23,604 nucleotides of DNA from CAZTWC01 sp964617105 [NCBI: uncultured Myxococcia bacterium] (GTDB lineage Bacteria; CAZTWC01). The translations under genes were made by a program, and so were the position numbers. The stretch is taken from the NCBI GenBank assembly GCA_964617105.1, contig CAZTWC010000025.1, positions 1-23,604 on the forward strand. The letters are read 5' to 3'. The notes under the pieces were generated by a model, which saw nothing but the letters and a program-made list of their open reading frames with translations, was not told where the DNA came from and did no database searches. This document shows, one piece after another, positions 6,875 to 14,338 of the stretch (positions are counted from its first letter, which is position 1; each line of letters starts with the position of its first letter).

Positions 6875-8159
6875 AACTTATAAAAAACTTTAGGTATCGT
6901 CCTTCGGGAAAATGGATATCCACTGGATGATCAGTTGCTTGACTGGACATCTCTATAATCTGCATCTGCCTTCTAGCCATAACAGCGGCATCGTGCAGGC
7001 TCTTGGCAAACATATCAAAAGTCACCTGGGAAGAACAGGAGGCGGAAACCAAAATACCTCCCGGTTTTAAAATGCGCAAAGACTGACAATTGAGATCCTT
7101 GTAGCCCCGAATAGCATTGAAAACATTCTTTTTACTGGTGGCATAGGGGGGAGGATCGAGAATAATCAGATCGTATTGCTGGTTTTGCTTGAATAAGATG
7201 CGCAAATATTCAAACACATCGCCGGTGATAAATTTATGCTCCTTGGAATTTAGTCCATTGAGGCTAAAATTCTTGGCCGCCCAATCGTTGGCCTGGCGGG
7301 AAAGATCCAGACTAACTGTTTGCTTTGCCCCGCCTAAAGCAGCGTATAACGAAAAAGCGCCGGTATAGGAAAAACAATTCAGTACCTTTTGCTGAGAACA
7401 ATATTTTTGCATAATCAGCCGGTTATCACGATGGTCCAGATAGAGACCGGTTTTTTGTCCTTGCTTCACATTGACGTAAAACTTGATACCGTTTTCCAGC
7501 ACCACCAACTCTTCATCTGGTTTTTCTCCCCACACCACCTTGCCGCCAGGTTCATCCTGCAAAGCCAGAGTCCCGGTACTAACACCACCACGGACAGCGG
7601 TAGGCGGTTGGGCTGACCGCAGGACAACACTCTTTTCCACCACCCCTCTAAGGTTGGGGAATAGTTCCTTCAGAGCCTGACAAAATATCTTACGAAAGGG
7701 CCGCAAGGCCGAAGTATAGAGAAGCAATACCGCAAAATCTCCGTATATATCGATTACCAGCCCGGGTAAATGATCATTTTCACCGTTCACCAAACGAAAG
7801 GCGGTATTTTTTTCCAGGTCAAGACAACGCTGTCGGAGAGCATAACTCCTTTTCAGAGAGGCCAGGCAAAAGGATAAATCCATATTCTCTTGGTAGGAAC
7901 GGGTAAATGTTCTCACCGCAATGGGAGATTCTGGGTCATACAGTCCCCGGGCCACAAATTTTCCCGAAGGGTCGTATAGGTCCACCTGCTGACCGGCAGA
8001 CAACTCTCTTTTTTCATACCCAATGATTCCTTTTTGATAAACCCAGGGATGCCCGGATTTTAAACGTTCGGAAACCTCATTGGTCAAATTCAGCCGTATC
8101 GATCTCCTTTTTTCCCGGCGCCAATTTTGATTTTGATCTGATTGATAATTATTTTGCAT
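6864..8159 (-). CDS. RlmI-like class I SAM-dependent rRNA methyltransferase
   Basis: 431 residues. A PUA-type RNA-binding domain occupies about 20-90, including SGHPWVYQKGI and GLYDPESPIAVR. The catalytic domain has GQKTGLYLDHRDNR (234-247), the SAM-binding motif VLNCFSYTGAFSLYAALGGA (259-278), DPPPYA (335-340), and SASCSS (372-377). These are the landmarks of the RlmI family, which makes 5-methylcytosine in 23S rRNA (position 1962 in E. coli). The stretch 182-205 is longer than I expect for the family by about 16 residues and is rich in Gly, Pro and Ser. ATG at 8159 has GGAG about 11 bases upstream, inside the end of lon. It lies 4 bases after lon and overlaps the pseudouridine synthase gene by 11 bases. 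The specific base modified is inferred. Confidence 0.9.
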   Translation of the reverse strand: MQNNYQSDQNQNWRREKRRSIRLNLTNEVSERLKSGHPWVYQKGIIGYEKRELSAGQQVDLYDPSGKFVARGLYDPESPIAVRTFTRSYQENMDLSFCLASLKRSYALRQRCLDLEKNTAFRLVNGENDHLPGLVIDIYGDFAVLLLYTSALRPFRKIFCQALKELFPNLRGVVEKSVVLRSAQPPTAVRGGVSTGTLALQDEPGGKVVWGEKPDEELVVLENGIKFYVNVKQGQKTGLYLDHRDNRLIMQKYCSQQKVLNCFSYTGAFSLYAALGGAKQTVSLDLSRQANDWAAKNFSLNGLNSKEHKFITGDVFEYLRILFKQNQQYDLIILDPPPYATSKKNVFNAIRGYKDLNCQSLRILKPGGILVSASCSSQVTFDMFAKSLHDAAVMARRQMQIIEMSSQATDHPVDIHFPEGRYLKFFISYVH

Positions 8160-8163
8160 GACT

Positions 8164-10545
8164 TTAAATCTCCATATTAACTAGAGCGTGTTGGATGGCT
8201 ACCTCTACTTTACTTACCGGAAATATCTCAATTTTTTTCCGGAGCCGTAGCGGAATATCGATCAAATCCTTGCTGTTGGCATGGGGAATAATCACTTTAT
8301 TCAATTTGGCCCTTACAGCGGCTAATATTTTTTCCTTTAGCCCGCCGATGGGCAAAATCCTTCCCCGCAGGGTGATCTCACCGGTCATGGCAACATCTTT
8401 TCTAACCGGAATGCGGGTGACCAAAGATATCAAGGCCACCACCATGCTAACGCCAGCCGATGGACCATCTTTGGGAGTGGCTCCGGCAGGAATGTGGATG
8501 TGGATATCGTATTTGCTAAAAAAATCGGCATCCATCTCATTATTACTCTCTAACCTGGTACGGGTAAAACTCATGGCCGCCTGAGCCGACTCTCGCATCA
8601 CATCTCCCACCTGGCCAGTGATAAGCAACTGTCCCTTACCCTTCATAGCGGTAGCCTCAACCTGCAAAATCTCGCCGCCACTCTGGGTCCAGGCCAATCC
8701 ATTGGCAGTGCCCACCATATCTTCCTGCATCTCCTCCTCAGGCAAATAGCGGGGCGGGCCCAGGTACCGAATCAGGCTCTGGGTGGTAACATTGGATATC
8801 TTTTTCTTTCCCTGAGCCACTTTTCGGGCCACCTTGCGGCAGATAGCGGCAATTTTTCGTTCCAATTCCCGCAATCCGGCCTCTCTGGTATAAAGAGCCA
8901 CAATTTTGGCGATAGCTGAATCGGAAAACCGGATCATCTCTTCATTAAGACCATTTTCCGGCCGCTGCTTGGGAATCAAATACTGGTGGGCAATCTTGAC
9001 CTTCTCCTCTTCCGTGTAACCTGACAGTTGAATAACCTCCATCCGGTCCCGCAAGGCAGCCGGGATCAAATCAGTGAGGTTAGCGGTAGCAATAAACATC
9101 ACCTTAGTCAAGTCAAAAGGTAAATTCAGGTAGTTGTCCCTAAAACTAAAATTCTGCTCCGGATCCAACACTTCCAACAAGGCAGAAGATGGATCTCCAC
9201 GAAAATCAGCGCCCAACTTGTCCACTTCATCTAACATAAACACCGGATTGTTGGAGACAGCCATTTTGATCCCCTGGATTATCCGGCCCGGCATGGCCCC
9301 CACATAGGTTCGCCGGTGTCCCCTTATTTCCGCTTCATCTCTGATCCCACCCAGAGATATGCGGATGAACTTGCGCTCCATCGCTCTGGCGATAGAACGG
9401 CCCAGCGAAGTTTTACCAACTCCCGGTGGTCCGGCAAAACAGATAATCGGCCCCCTTTTGTCTGCTTTTAATTTTCGTACACTAAGATATTCCAAAATTC
9501 TCTCTTTAACTATGTTCAGATCATAATGGTCTTGATCAAGAACCCGTTGGGCCCGGTCCAAATCTATAGTATCGTCAGTGGAAATCGACCATGGGAGTTC
9601 GCTCAGCCACTCCAGATAAGTCCTGATGGTAGAGGCTTCGGCTGATTCAAGTTGCATGTAACCAAGTCTTTTCAACAATTTGTCAGCCTCTTCCTCAGCA
9701 TAATCTGGCAAACAGGCCTGGTCTAATTTATCCCTTAACTCTTGCAATTCATCCGCTTTTTCATCGGGAAACTTTGCCCGGTTATCCTTACCGCCAGACA
9801 GTTGGTGAATTCGGCAAATCTCTCCTGCATGCTGCTTTATATCATTTTTAACATTACCGCTAATTTTGGCCTGTAACTCCTGCACCTGCAACTCATTGAA
9901 CAACTCCTCATTTACATGGCGTAGACGTTTTACGGGATCTAGTATCTCCAGTACCTCCTGGGTATCTTCCAGGGGCAGTCCTATATTGCTAGCCACCAAA
10001 TCCGCCAGCCGGCCTGGATCCTCAATGCTTTCGGTAATAGCCAACACTTCACTGGAAACCGTCTTGGCCCGGTGGGCCATTTTCAGTAAATTATCTTTGA
10101 CCTCCTGTAAAAGAGATAATGTTTCTGAAGAAATCTGGCTCAAGGGTAACTCTCTAAGCGGGTTCACCTTTACCCGGTAATGTGGAAACTCCTGGATAAA
10201 TTCTTCCACCTGAGCCCGCACCAATCCCCGGAGCAGTAACTTGAATCCGCCGGAAGAAACCTTATTGATCCTAATAATAGAACCTATTGCGCCGGTAAGG
10301 TATAAGTCTCTGGGTTTTGGTCTTTCCACCCGCATCAATTTCTGGGTGGTCAGCAGCAGGAGATTATTACCGCTCAAAGCCTCATCCACAGCCATCATAG
10401 AGATGGTTCGATTGATATAGAGAGGAACAATCATATAGGGAAAAACCACCAACTCCCGGATGGGGATCAGCGGCAATACTCCGGAAAATTTATACTCTTC
10501 TCCATTTTCATCCCTGATGATATAATCTTCTTCTGTGCTTGCCAT
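8164..10545 (-). CDS. lon: ATP-dependent Lon protease
   Basis: Cytoplasmic AAA+ serine protease for quality control and regulated proteolysis. The 793 residues are normal for LonA. The N-terminal substrate-binding domain starts at LPLIPIRELVVFPYMIVPL. Walker A is GPPGVGKT (372-379), and Walker B includes D439/E440 followed by DKLGADFRGDPSSALLEVLDP. The protease domain carries Ser696 in PKDGPSAGVS and Lys739 in GGLKEK as the catalytic dyad. ATG at 10545 has AGGAA at about 9 bases. It is 49 bases downstream of the periplasmic-binding-fold gene and 4 bases upstream of the RlmI-like gene. No heat-shock element is evident in the gap, so expression may depend on the upstream promoter. Confidence 0.97.
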   Translation of the reverse strand: MASTEEDYIIRDENGEEYKFSGVLPLIPIRELVVFPYMIVPLYINRTISMMAVDEALSGNNLLLLTTQKLMRVERPKPRDLYLTGAIGSIIRINKVSSGGFKLLLRGLVRAQVEEFIQEFPHYRVKVNPLRELPLSQISSETLSLLQEVKDNLLKMAHRAKTVSSEVLAITESIEDPGRLADLVASNIGLPLEDTQEVLEILDPVKRLRHVNEELFNELQVQELQAKISGNVKNDIKQHAGEICRIHQLSGGKDNRAKFPDEKADELQELRDKLDQACLPDYAEEEADKLLKRLGYMQLESAEASTIRTYLEWLSELPWSISTDDTIDLDRAQRVLDQDHYDLNIVKERILEYLSVRKLKADKRGPIICFAGPPGVGKTSLGRSIARAMERKFIRISLGGIRDEAEIRGHRRTYVGAMPGRIIQGIKMAVSNNPVFMLDEVDKLGADFRGDPSSALLEVLDPEQNFSFRDNYLNLPFDLTKVMFIATANLTDLIPAALRDRMEVIQLSGYTEEEKVKIAHQYLIPKQRPENGLNEEMIRFSDSAIAKIVALYTREAGLRELERKIAAICRKVARKVAQGKKKISNVTTQSLIRYLGPPRYLPEEEMQEDMVGTANGLAWTQSGGEILQVEATAMKGKGQLLITGQVGDVMRESAQAAMSFTRTRLESNNEMDADFFSKYDIHIHIPAGATPKDGPSAGVSMVVALISLVTRIPVRKDVAMTGEITLRGRILPIGGLKEKILAAVRAKLNKVIIPHANSKDLIDIPLRLRKKIEIFPVSKVEVAIQHALVNMEI

Positions 10546-10594
10546 AATCTTTTGTTCCTAACATTTTGGCTCCAAGAAAAATTCTCGGCTTACC

Positions 10595-12574
10595 CTATTT
10601 TTTTTCTAAATCCGATCCTTTTTCTGCCTCTTTTTCTACTATCTCCTCGATTCCATGTCGAGAAATAGTCAACAGATATAACTCCCGGTTAAAGTTACCC
10701 TGACTGTCCACTGATAACAGGCCAGTTACTCCGGGAAAATTCTCAACTTTGGACAACTTCTGGCGCAACTCCTCCCGATCAATATCTTTTCTATTCAGCA
10801 ACTTTCTGGACAAATTCATAGTATCAAAAGCCAGGGCCTCCAGTAAACCCGGTTCCAGGTGATATTCTTCCTGAAAACGGCTTACAAACTCCTTAACTTC
10901 CTTCCTTGGGCTGTTTTTGAAAAAAGCATCACAAAAAACCGCACCCCGCACATATTTTTCACCCCGTTCCAGTATTTTTTCAAAATTCCAAAGGCTTACT
11001 CCCAGCAAACACACACCCTGCACCTCTTTGTCATCGTAACGCCGTTTAACCATTCTATTCTCTTTAAGACAGTTAGACACCTCTACCCCCCTGGCTACCA
11101 AAGAGGGCGCTATGGATGCTACCTGGCGATAGGAATCGGGGATAAAAACGGCTTCAAAATCTATTTGAGGTTCTATCTGTTTCGCCGCTTGCTCCCGGCA
11201 TTTTCGACGCCGATACCCGCCTTCAATCTTCTTGCACTCAGCCACTTTATCAAGGTAATTTCTGCGCACCTCTTTAAAATATTTACCCACCAACTTTTGG
11301 CTGGAGGTGTAAAAAGTGGTTTCCCCATCTGCGTAACCTTCCACAGCGGTGATCTCTCCCCCTTTTTGAACAACCTGACTCCAAAAGGCGTTCATAACCT
11401 CCACCCCATAAGGATGATTAGGGAACATGATAGCCATTTTTTTCATCTTCAATGGGCCCATAGCATACCTGGCCATAAATCTTCCCTGTTCTTTATTAGT
11501 CAAATTGTTACGAAAAATATAAGTTCCCATTTGAGCCACATCTTCGCCCCGGCTAAAAGATATCAAAGGAGTTTTCAACTCCTGGGCCAAAAGCGCCGCT
11601 CGCCGGGAATTGGGATACAACAAAGGACCAATTATCATTTGCACCCCCTTCTCCTTTACCAATGAACGCACCAATTTGACAGTCAACTGCTCATCGCCCT
11701 GATTGTCCTCTATCAACAACCTAACCGAATCTCCGCCATCCTTTTCTTTTTTCTTGCTATCTTTAGCCTTCTGGCTGTGGCTCTTCAAAGCCAGTTGGAT
11801 ACCCCGCAACACTTTCTTGCCATAAGGTTTGAACCGACCGCTAAGAGGGAGAATTACCCCTACCAGCCCGGTTGAAATTTTGGCTGATTTTCCATATTGA
11901 TCCAGCAACTCGGTTGCTAACCCGGTGAAGGGATGGCCGGAAAACTTCTCTTTAAAAGAGTCCAACTGTTCTGTGCATTTAGCCTGATCACCGATATGGC
12001 ACTGATATTTGGCTAATTTTAAATGAATTATTCCCATGGGAAATGCGGTTTCTTGCTGGTGGTCTTCGTAATAGCGATGCAAAACCACAATAGGTATCTG
12101 TGAATGGATAATATCTATCAGCCGGTTTAATACCTGCTTACGCCGTTGCTTTTCCTCTGGCAAAAGTCGCACCATGTCTCCAGCCAGATTGATAATATGA
12201 TAGTAATGTCCGCTTTCCAGAGAAGAGGAGATGGTTATCTCCAACAACTCCTGGTTGTTAACCACCACTTCCCGGGGAATTTGGCTGACATGAACCAGGG
12301 CTTTTTCATAGTCTTTATCCTGAAAGTAGAGTCTGGTCAATAATCTGCGGCTCTCAACAATCCCCTGAAAATTGGGATGGTTAATAATAGTTTCCAGTAA
12401 AACAGTTTCCGCTTCTTTATACTGACCCCGTTGAAAAAACCTCTTTCCTTTTTCCAGGCTATCCCAGGCCACATCAGTTCCATTGGCTATATCTTCCGCT
12501 CCCGGTACTGATAGCGGAATTAACAGGCACCCCAACATTACCAGCAGAAATAAAAATCTTTTGTATATTTCCAT
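10595..12574 (-). CDS. Exported TPR plus periplasmic-binding-fold (Peripla_BP_6/LppC-like) protein
   Basis: 659 residues. The N-terminus is a Sec signal (MEIYKRFLFLLVMLGCLLIP) with probable cleavage after PGA at 26. An LGC lies inside the hydrophobic core but is followed by more hydrophobic residues, so a lipoprotein is less likely. Residues about 36-225 form TPR-like helices (for example GKRFFQRGQYKEAETVLLETI). From TGLVGVILPLSGRFKPYGKK (235-254) onward it is a periplasmic ligand-binding fold of the branched-chain amino-acid receptor type. TPR plus this fold resembles LpoA/LppC activators of penicillin-binding proteins, but a ligand receptor is also possible; no ABC permease is adjacent. A Lys-rich insert (269-279) breaks the binding domain. 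ATG at 12574 has AGGA upstream. It is the first gene of the Lon operon. Confidence 0.85.
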   Translation of the reverse strand: MEIYKRFLFLLVMLGCLLIPLSVPGAEDIANGTDVAWDSLEKGKRFFQRGQYKEAETVLLETIINHPNFQGIVESRRLLTRLYFQDKDYEKALVHVSQIPREVVVNNQELLEITISSSLESGHYYHIINLAGDMVRLLPEEKQRRKQVLNRLIDIIHSQIPIVVLHRYYEDHQQETAFPMGIIHLKLAKYQCHIGDQAKCTEQLDSFKEKFSGHPFTGLATELLDQYGKSAKISTGLVGVILPLSGRFKPYGKKVLRGIQLALKSHSQKAKDSKKKEKDGGDSVRLLIEDNQGDEQLTVKLVRSLVKEKGVQMIIGPLLYPNSRRAALLAQELKTPLISFSRGEDVAQMGTYIFRNNLTNKEQGRFMARYAMGPLKMKKMAIMFPNHPYGVEVMNAFWSQVVQKGGEITAVEGYADGETTFYTSSQKLVGKYFKEVRRNYLDKVAECKKIEGGYRRRKCREQAAKQIEPQIDFEAVFIPDSYRQVASIAPSLVARGVEVSNCLKENRMVKRRYDDKEVQGVCLLGVSLWNFEKILERGEKYVRGAVFCDAFFKNSPRKEVKEFVSRFQEEYHLEPGLLEALAFDTMNLSRKLLNRKDIDREELRQKLSKVENFPGVTGLLSVDSQGNFNRELYLLTISRHGIEEIVEKEAEKGSDLEKK

Positions 12575-12606
12575 AAGAATAGATCCTTAGAACTCTAAAT
12601 TACTAA

Positions 12607-12635
12607 TTTATATATTATTTTATCCTCAACTACAA
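12607..12635 (-). promoter_or_regulatory. Candidate sigma-70 promoter for the TPR/periplasmic-binding-lon operon
   Basis: On the minus strand, TTGTAG (complement of 12630-12635) and TATAAA (complement of 12607-12612) have a 17-base spacer, about 33 bases upstream of the ATG. It lies back to back with the plus-strand promoter at 12646-12674; the two -35 boxes are 10 bases apart. Confidence 0.45.
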
Positions 12636-12645
12636 GTTTTATATG

Positions 12646-12674
12646 TTGATGTTTTTGGTCAAATAGGGTATAAC
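12646..12674 (+). promoter_or_regulatory. Candidate sigma-70 promoter for the phosphatidyltransferase gene
   Basis: TTGATG (12646-12651) and TATAAC (12669-12674) have an exact 17-base spacer. The -10 box matches five of six consensus positions. The predicted transcript start is near 12681, giving a leader of roughly 125 bases before the ATG at 12806. Confidence 0.5.
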
Positions 12675-12680
12675 CTATCA

Positions 12681-12805
12681 CCTGCAACAATCATGGGAGT
12701 CGAGCTTGGATAGCGGCGTCCAGAAATCCCCTTCTGCTGCCCCTAAAGGGACGTTATAAGCACCAAAAGAGCTACACCGTATCGGTTATGAGAATATCAA
12801 TATAG
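12681..12805 (+). other. Long 5' leader with small hairpins
   Basis: Between the predicted transcript start and the ATG lie CAGAA/TTCTG arms (12721-12736) and the perfect palindrome CCCTAAAGGG (12741-12750), with CGTC/GACG able to enclose both. I cannot assign it to a known riboswitch class. No strong Shine-Dalgarno precedes the ATG. Confidence 0.3.
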
Positions 12806-13417
12806 ATGAACTTACCCAATAAAATAACCATGTCGAGACTAATCTTGACGCCTGCATTTTACTTCTCTTTCTATACCAGTAAACAGGGAGCCTTTCTCCC
12901 TCTGGTTATCTCCACCTTAATCTTTGCCTGCCTGGAGTTAACCGACTTGCTGGATGGTTACCTGGCCAGACGGAACAAACAGATCACCGATTTTGGTAAA
13001 CTGATGGACCCTTTTGCCGACTCTATTTCCCGTTTTACGGTTTTCTTTACCATTTACGCCTCAGGGCTAATGATACCCGTGGATTGGGGCTATTTTGCCG
13101 AAAAGGCTGCCGGCATTTTTATCCTGATCTTTTTTTACCGGGATGCCGGGAATTTTATGGTTCGAATTATTGGCATAAGCCATAAGAATGTAATTTCCGC
13201 CCGCTTTTCAGGAAAGCTAAAAGCCATACTGCAGGCTATTGCCATTGGGACCTGTTTGTTTCTGTTATACCTTTTCCAATTTGGAATTATAAGCGACCTG
13301 GAAATGATGAAAAAAACCGTGTTCTGTATAGTAGGTACCGCATCTATTACTACTGGCATTTCCGGCATAGATTACTGGTGGGCTAACCGCGGTCTGATCA
13401 ACAAATTAAAAATGTAA
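12806..13417 (+). CDS. CDP-alcohol phosphatidyltransferase family membrane protein
   Basis: Integral membrane enzyme that transfers a phosphatidyl group from a CDP-lipid to an alcohol, most likely for phospholipid synthesis (PgsA-like). The family signature is complete: DG-x2-AR-x8-G-x3-D-x3-D appears as DGYLARRNKQITDFGKLMD followed by PFAD, with all metal-binding Asp residues kept. The protein has 203 residues and several hydrophobic segments (about 10-25, 30-45, 100-115, 145-165 and 170-190), and begins MNLPNKITMSRLILTP, as PgsA-type enzymes do. The alcohol acceptor (glycerol-3-phosphate, inositol phosphate or another) cannot be read from sequence. The winged-helix gene follows after 17 bases and is probably co-transcribed. 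The ribosome binding site is weak. Confidence 0.88.
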   Translation: MNLPNKITMSRLILTPAFYFSFYTSKQGAFLPLVISTLIFACLELTDLLDGYLARRNKQITDFGKLMDPFADSISRFTVFFTIYASGLMIPVDWGYFAEKAAGIFILIFFYRDAGNFMVRIIGISHKNVISARFSGKLKAILQAIAIGTCLFLLYLFQFGIISDLEMMKKTVFCIVGTASITTGISGIDYWWANRGLINKLKM

Positions 13418-13434
13418 CTGAAGGAAATTTTGTA

Positions 13435-13638
13435 ATGAGAACTGAACAGATAGGTAATTTGGCGGGAATAATTTGGCGCTACCTGGAGAGCAACGGAGCC
13501 GCCAAAGCCAACAAAATAAAAAAAGAGATAGCTATTACCGACAAACAAATGTTCGACATGGCCATAGGTTGGCTAGCCCGAGAAAATAAAATAAAATTCG
13601 AAGACCAAACCAAAAACCCCGTAATCACCATCAGTTAA
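13435..13638 (+). CDS. Small winged-helix protein (DUF2582 type)
   Basis: 67 residues with a family-like pattern: IGNLAGIIWRYLESNG, then IKKEIAITDKQMFDMAIGWLARENKI and a short C-terminal wing. The AIGWLAREnKI block is the hallmark of DUF2582 winged-helix proteins, which are presumed to bind DNA or a protein partner; no regulated target is known to me. ATG at 13435 has GGAA about 7 bases upstream. It follows the phosphatidyltransferase gene by 17 bases. It is followed by a gene-free region of more than 300 bases. Confidence 0.82.
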   Translation: MRTEQIGNLAGIIWRYLESNGAAKANKIKKEIAITDKQMFDMAIGWLARENKIKFEDQTKNPVITIS

Positions 13639-13839
13639 TGCCTATTGATTTGTTCGGAATCCAAGGTAAATAATACATCATCCCCGTGGGAAAGGTCATC
13701 CCCTATTAGTTAAATAAGCCGCCCGACGATTAACCTGGTTAATTCGTCACGAGGTAACAATTTTGCCTCCGGCAACATCCCTAAAGGGATCACTTTCAGC
13801 GTCAGTTAGCCGAGATGCATCCGTATTTTCAAATGACAT
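13639..13839. other. Gene-free stretch with small palindromes
   Basis: I see no credible gene here. It contains the near-perfect palindrome at 13725-13748, a GCC-tcc-GGC hairpin at 13765-13773, a second copy of CCCTAAAGGG at 13779-13788 (the first is at 12741-12750), and the 12-base word GAGATGCATCCG at 13812-13823 that recurs at 13946-13957 inside the inverted-repeat element. No terminator with a clear U-tract is evident after the winged-helix gene. Confidence 0.6.
13725..13748. repeat. 24-base near-perfect palindrome
   Basis: The left arm GACGATTAACC and right arm GGTTAATTCGTC are centred on a single T at 13736, with a one-base bulge. The symmetry and lack of a loop suit a protein-binding site better than a transcription terminator. 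Confidence 0.5.
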
Positions 13840-13966
13840 ACTAGAATGTGGAGGCGCTTCACCAGCTAGGCGCTGGCTCAAAAATTACCGCAGTCGTATG
13901 AATAATACGTCGAGGACAATTTTTGAGCCAGCAACAACGCTGGTGGAGATGCATCCGCATTCTAGT
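13840..13966. repeat. 127-bp imperfect inverted repeat (MITE- or palindrome-type element)
   Basis: Two arms of about 47-49 bases start with ACTAGAATG at 13840 and end with CATTCTAGT at 13966. The inner 15 bases are perfect (GCTGGCTCAAAAATT at 13872-13886 against its complement at 13918-13932). CACCAGC and GCTGGTG pair further out, with short unpaired segments between. The 31-base centre has its own small stem (CGTAT 13895-13899, ATACG 13905-13909). The right edge touches the comFB stop codon. There is no flanking target-site duplication that I can identify and no transposase. Whether it is mobile or a structural element is unknown. Confidence 0.8.
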
Positions 13967-14259
13967 TAGTTTACGTGGTGGGGGTTGCTTAACACTACAT
14001 CAATAGCATCCTTAATAATAGATACTACTTTGTCCTTGTTGACATCTACTTCAAAATCGAGATAGTCGTTGGCATGACTGTCTGAAACAATATATTTTGC
14101 TGGAATTTTGTTCAGGGTGATTGCCGCTACATCCATTCGGCAGTCACGGCAGGTGCAGGCGACACCATGTTCAAGCATCACCTCTTCGATGATTTCTAAA
14201 ACTAGTTCTTTATTTTGGTTAAAAAGTTGCTCACAATCAAACTGGTCAAATAGTTGCAT
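13966..14259 (-). CDS. ComFB-family protein
   Basis: 97 residues. The family landmarks are the early helix NKELVLEIIEEVM, the cysteine motif CTCRDCRMDV (C35, C37, C40), AAITLNKIPAKYIVSD, and a C-terminal helix. ComFB is named from the Bacillus competence operon. ComFB domains elsewhere have been linked to cyclic-dinucleotide binding and to motility or competence control; I treat that as possible, not shown. The start is excellent: GGGGGAGGA lies just before ATG at 14259. A separate promoter candidate lies 39-67 bases upstream. The stop codon coincides with the edge of the 127-bp inverted repeat, which would form a hairpin in this transcript. Confidence 0.85.
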   Translation of the reverse strand: MQLFDQFDCEQLFNQNKELVLEIIEEVMLEHGVACTCRDCRMDVAAITLNKIPAKYIVSDSHANDYLDFEVDVNKDKVVSIIKDAIDVVLSNPHHVN

Positions 14260-14297
14260 TTTTTTCCTCCCCCTAAATTTTTTTCAGATATCTTGTA

Positions 14298-14326
14298 AAA
14301 ATATCACGACATATAGGGGGTGTCAA
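14298..14326 (-). promoter_or_regulatory. Candidate sigma-70 promoter for comFB-family gene
   Basis: On the minus strand, a full-consensus TTGACA (complement of 14321-14326) is followed after 17 bases by TATTTT (complement of 14298-14303). It lies in the 79-base gap after the large TPR lipoprotein gene, so the ComFB gene can be expressed independently. Confidence 0.5.
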
Positions 14327-14338
14327 AAAAAAGACCAA

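Noticed and set aside
13840-13966. Possible integron attC site
   Set aside because: Length and palindromic form fit loosely, but I find no matching RYYYAAC/GTTRRRY core pair at the ends, and no integrase of the integron type or cassette array.
13763-13969. Plus-strand open frame of 68 codons across the inverted repeat
   Set aside because: It lacks an ATG at the start and a ribosome site, and its coding is explained by the palindrome; no protein-like features.
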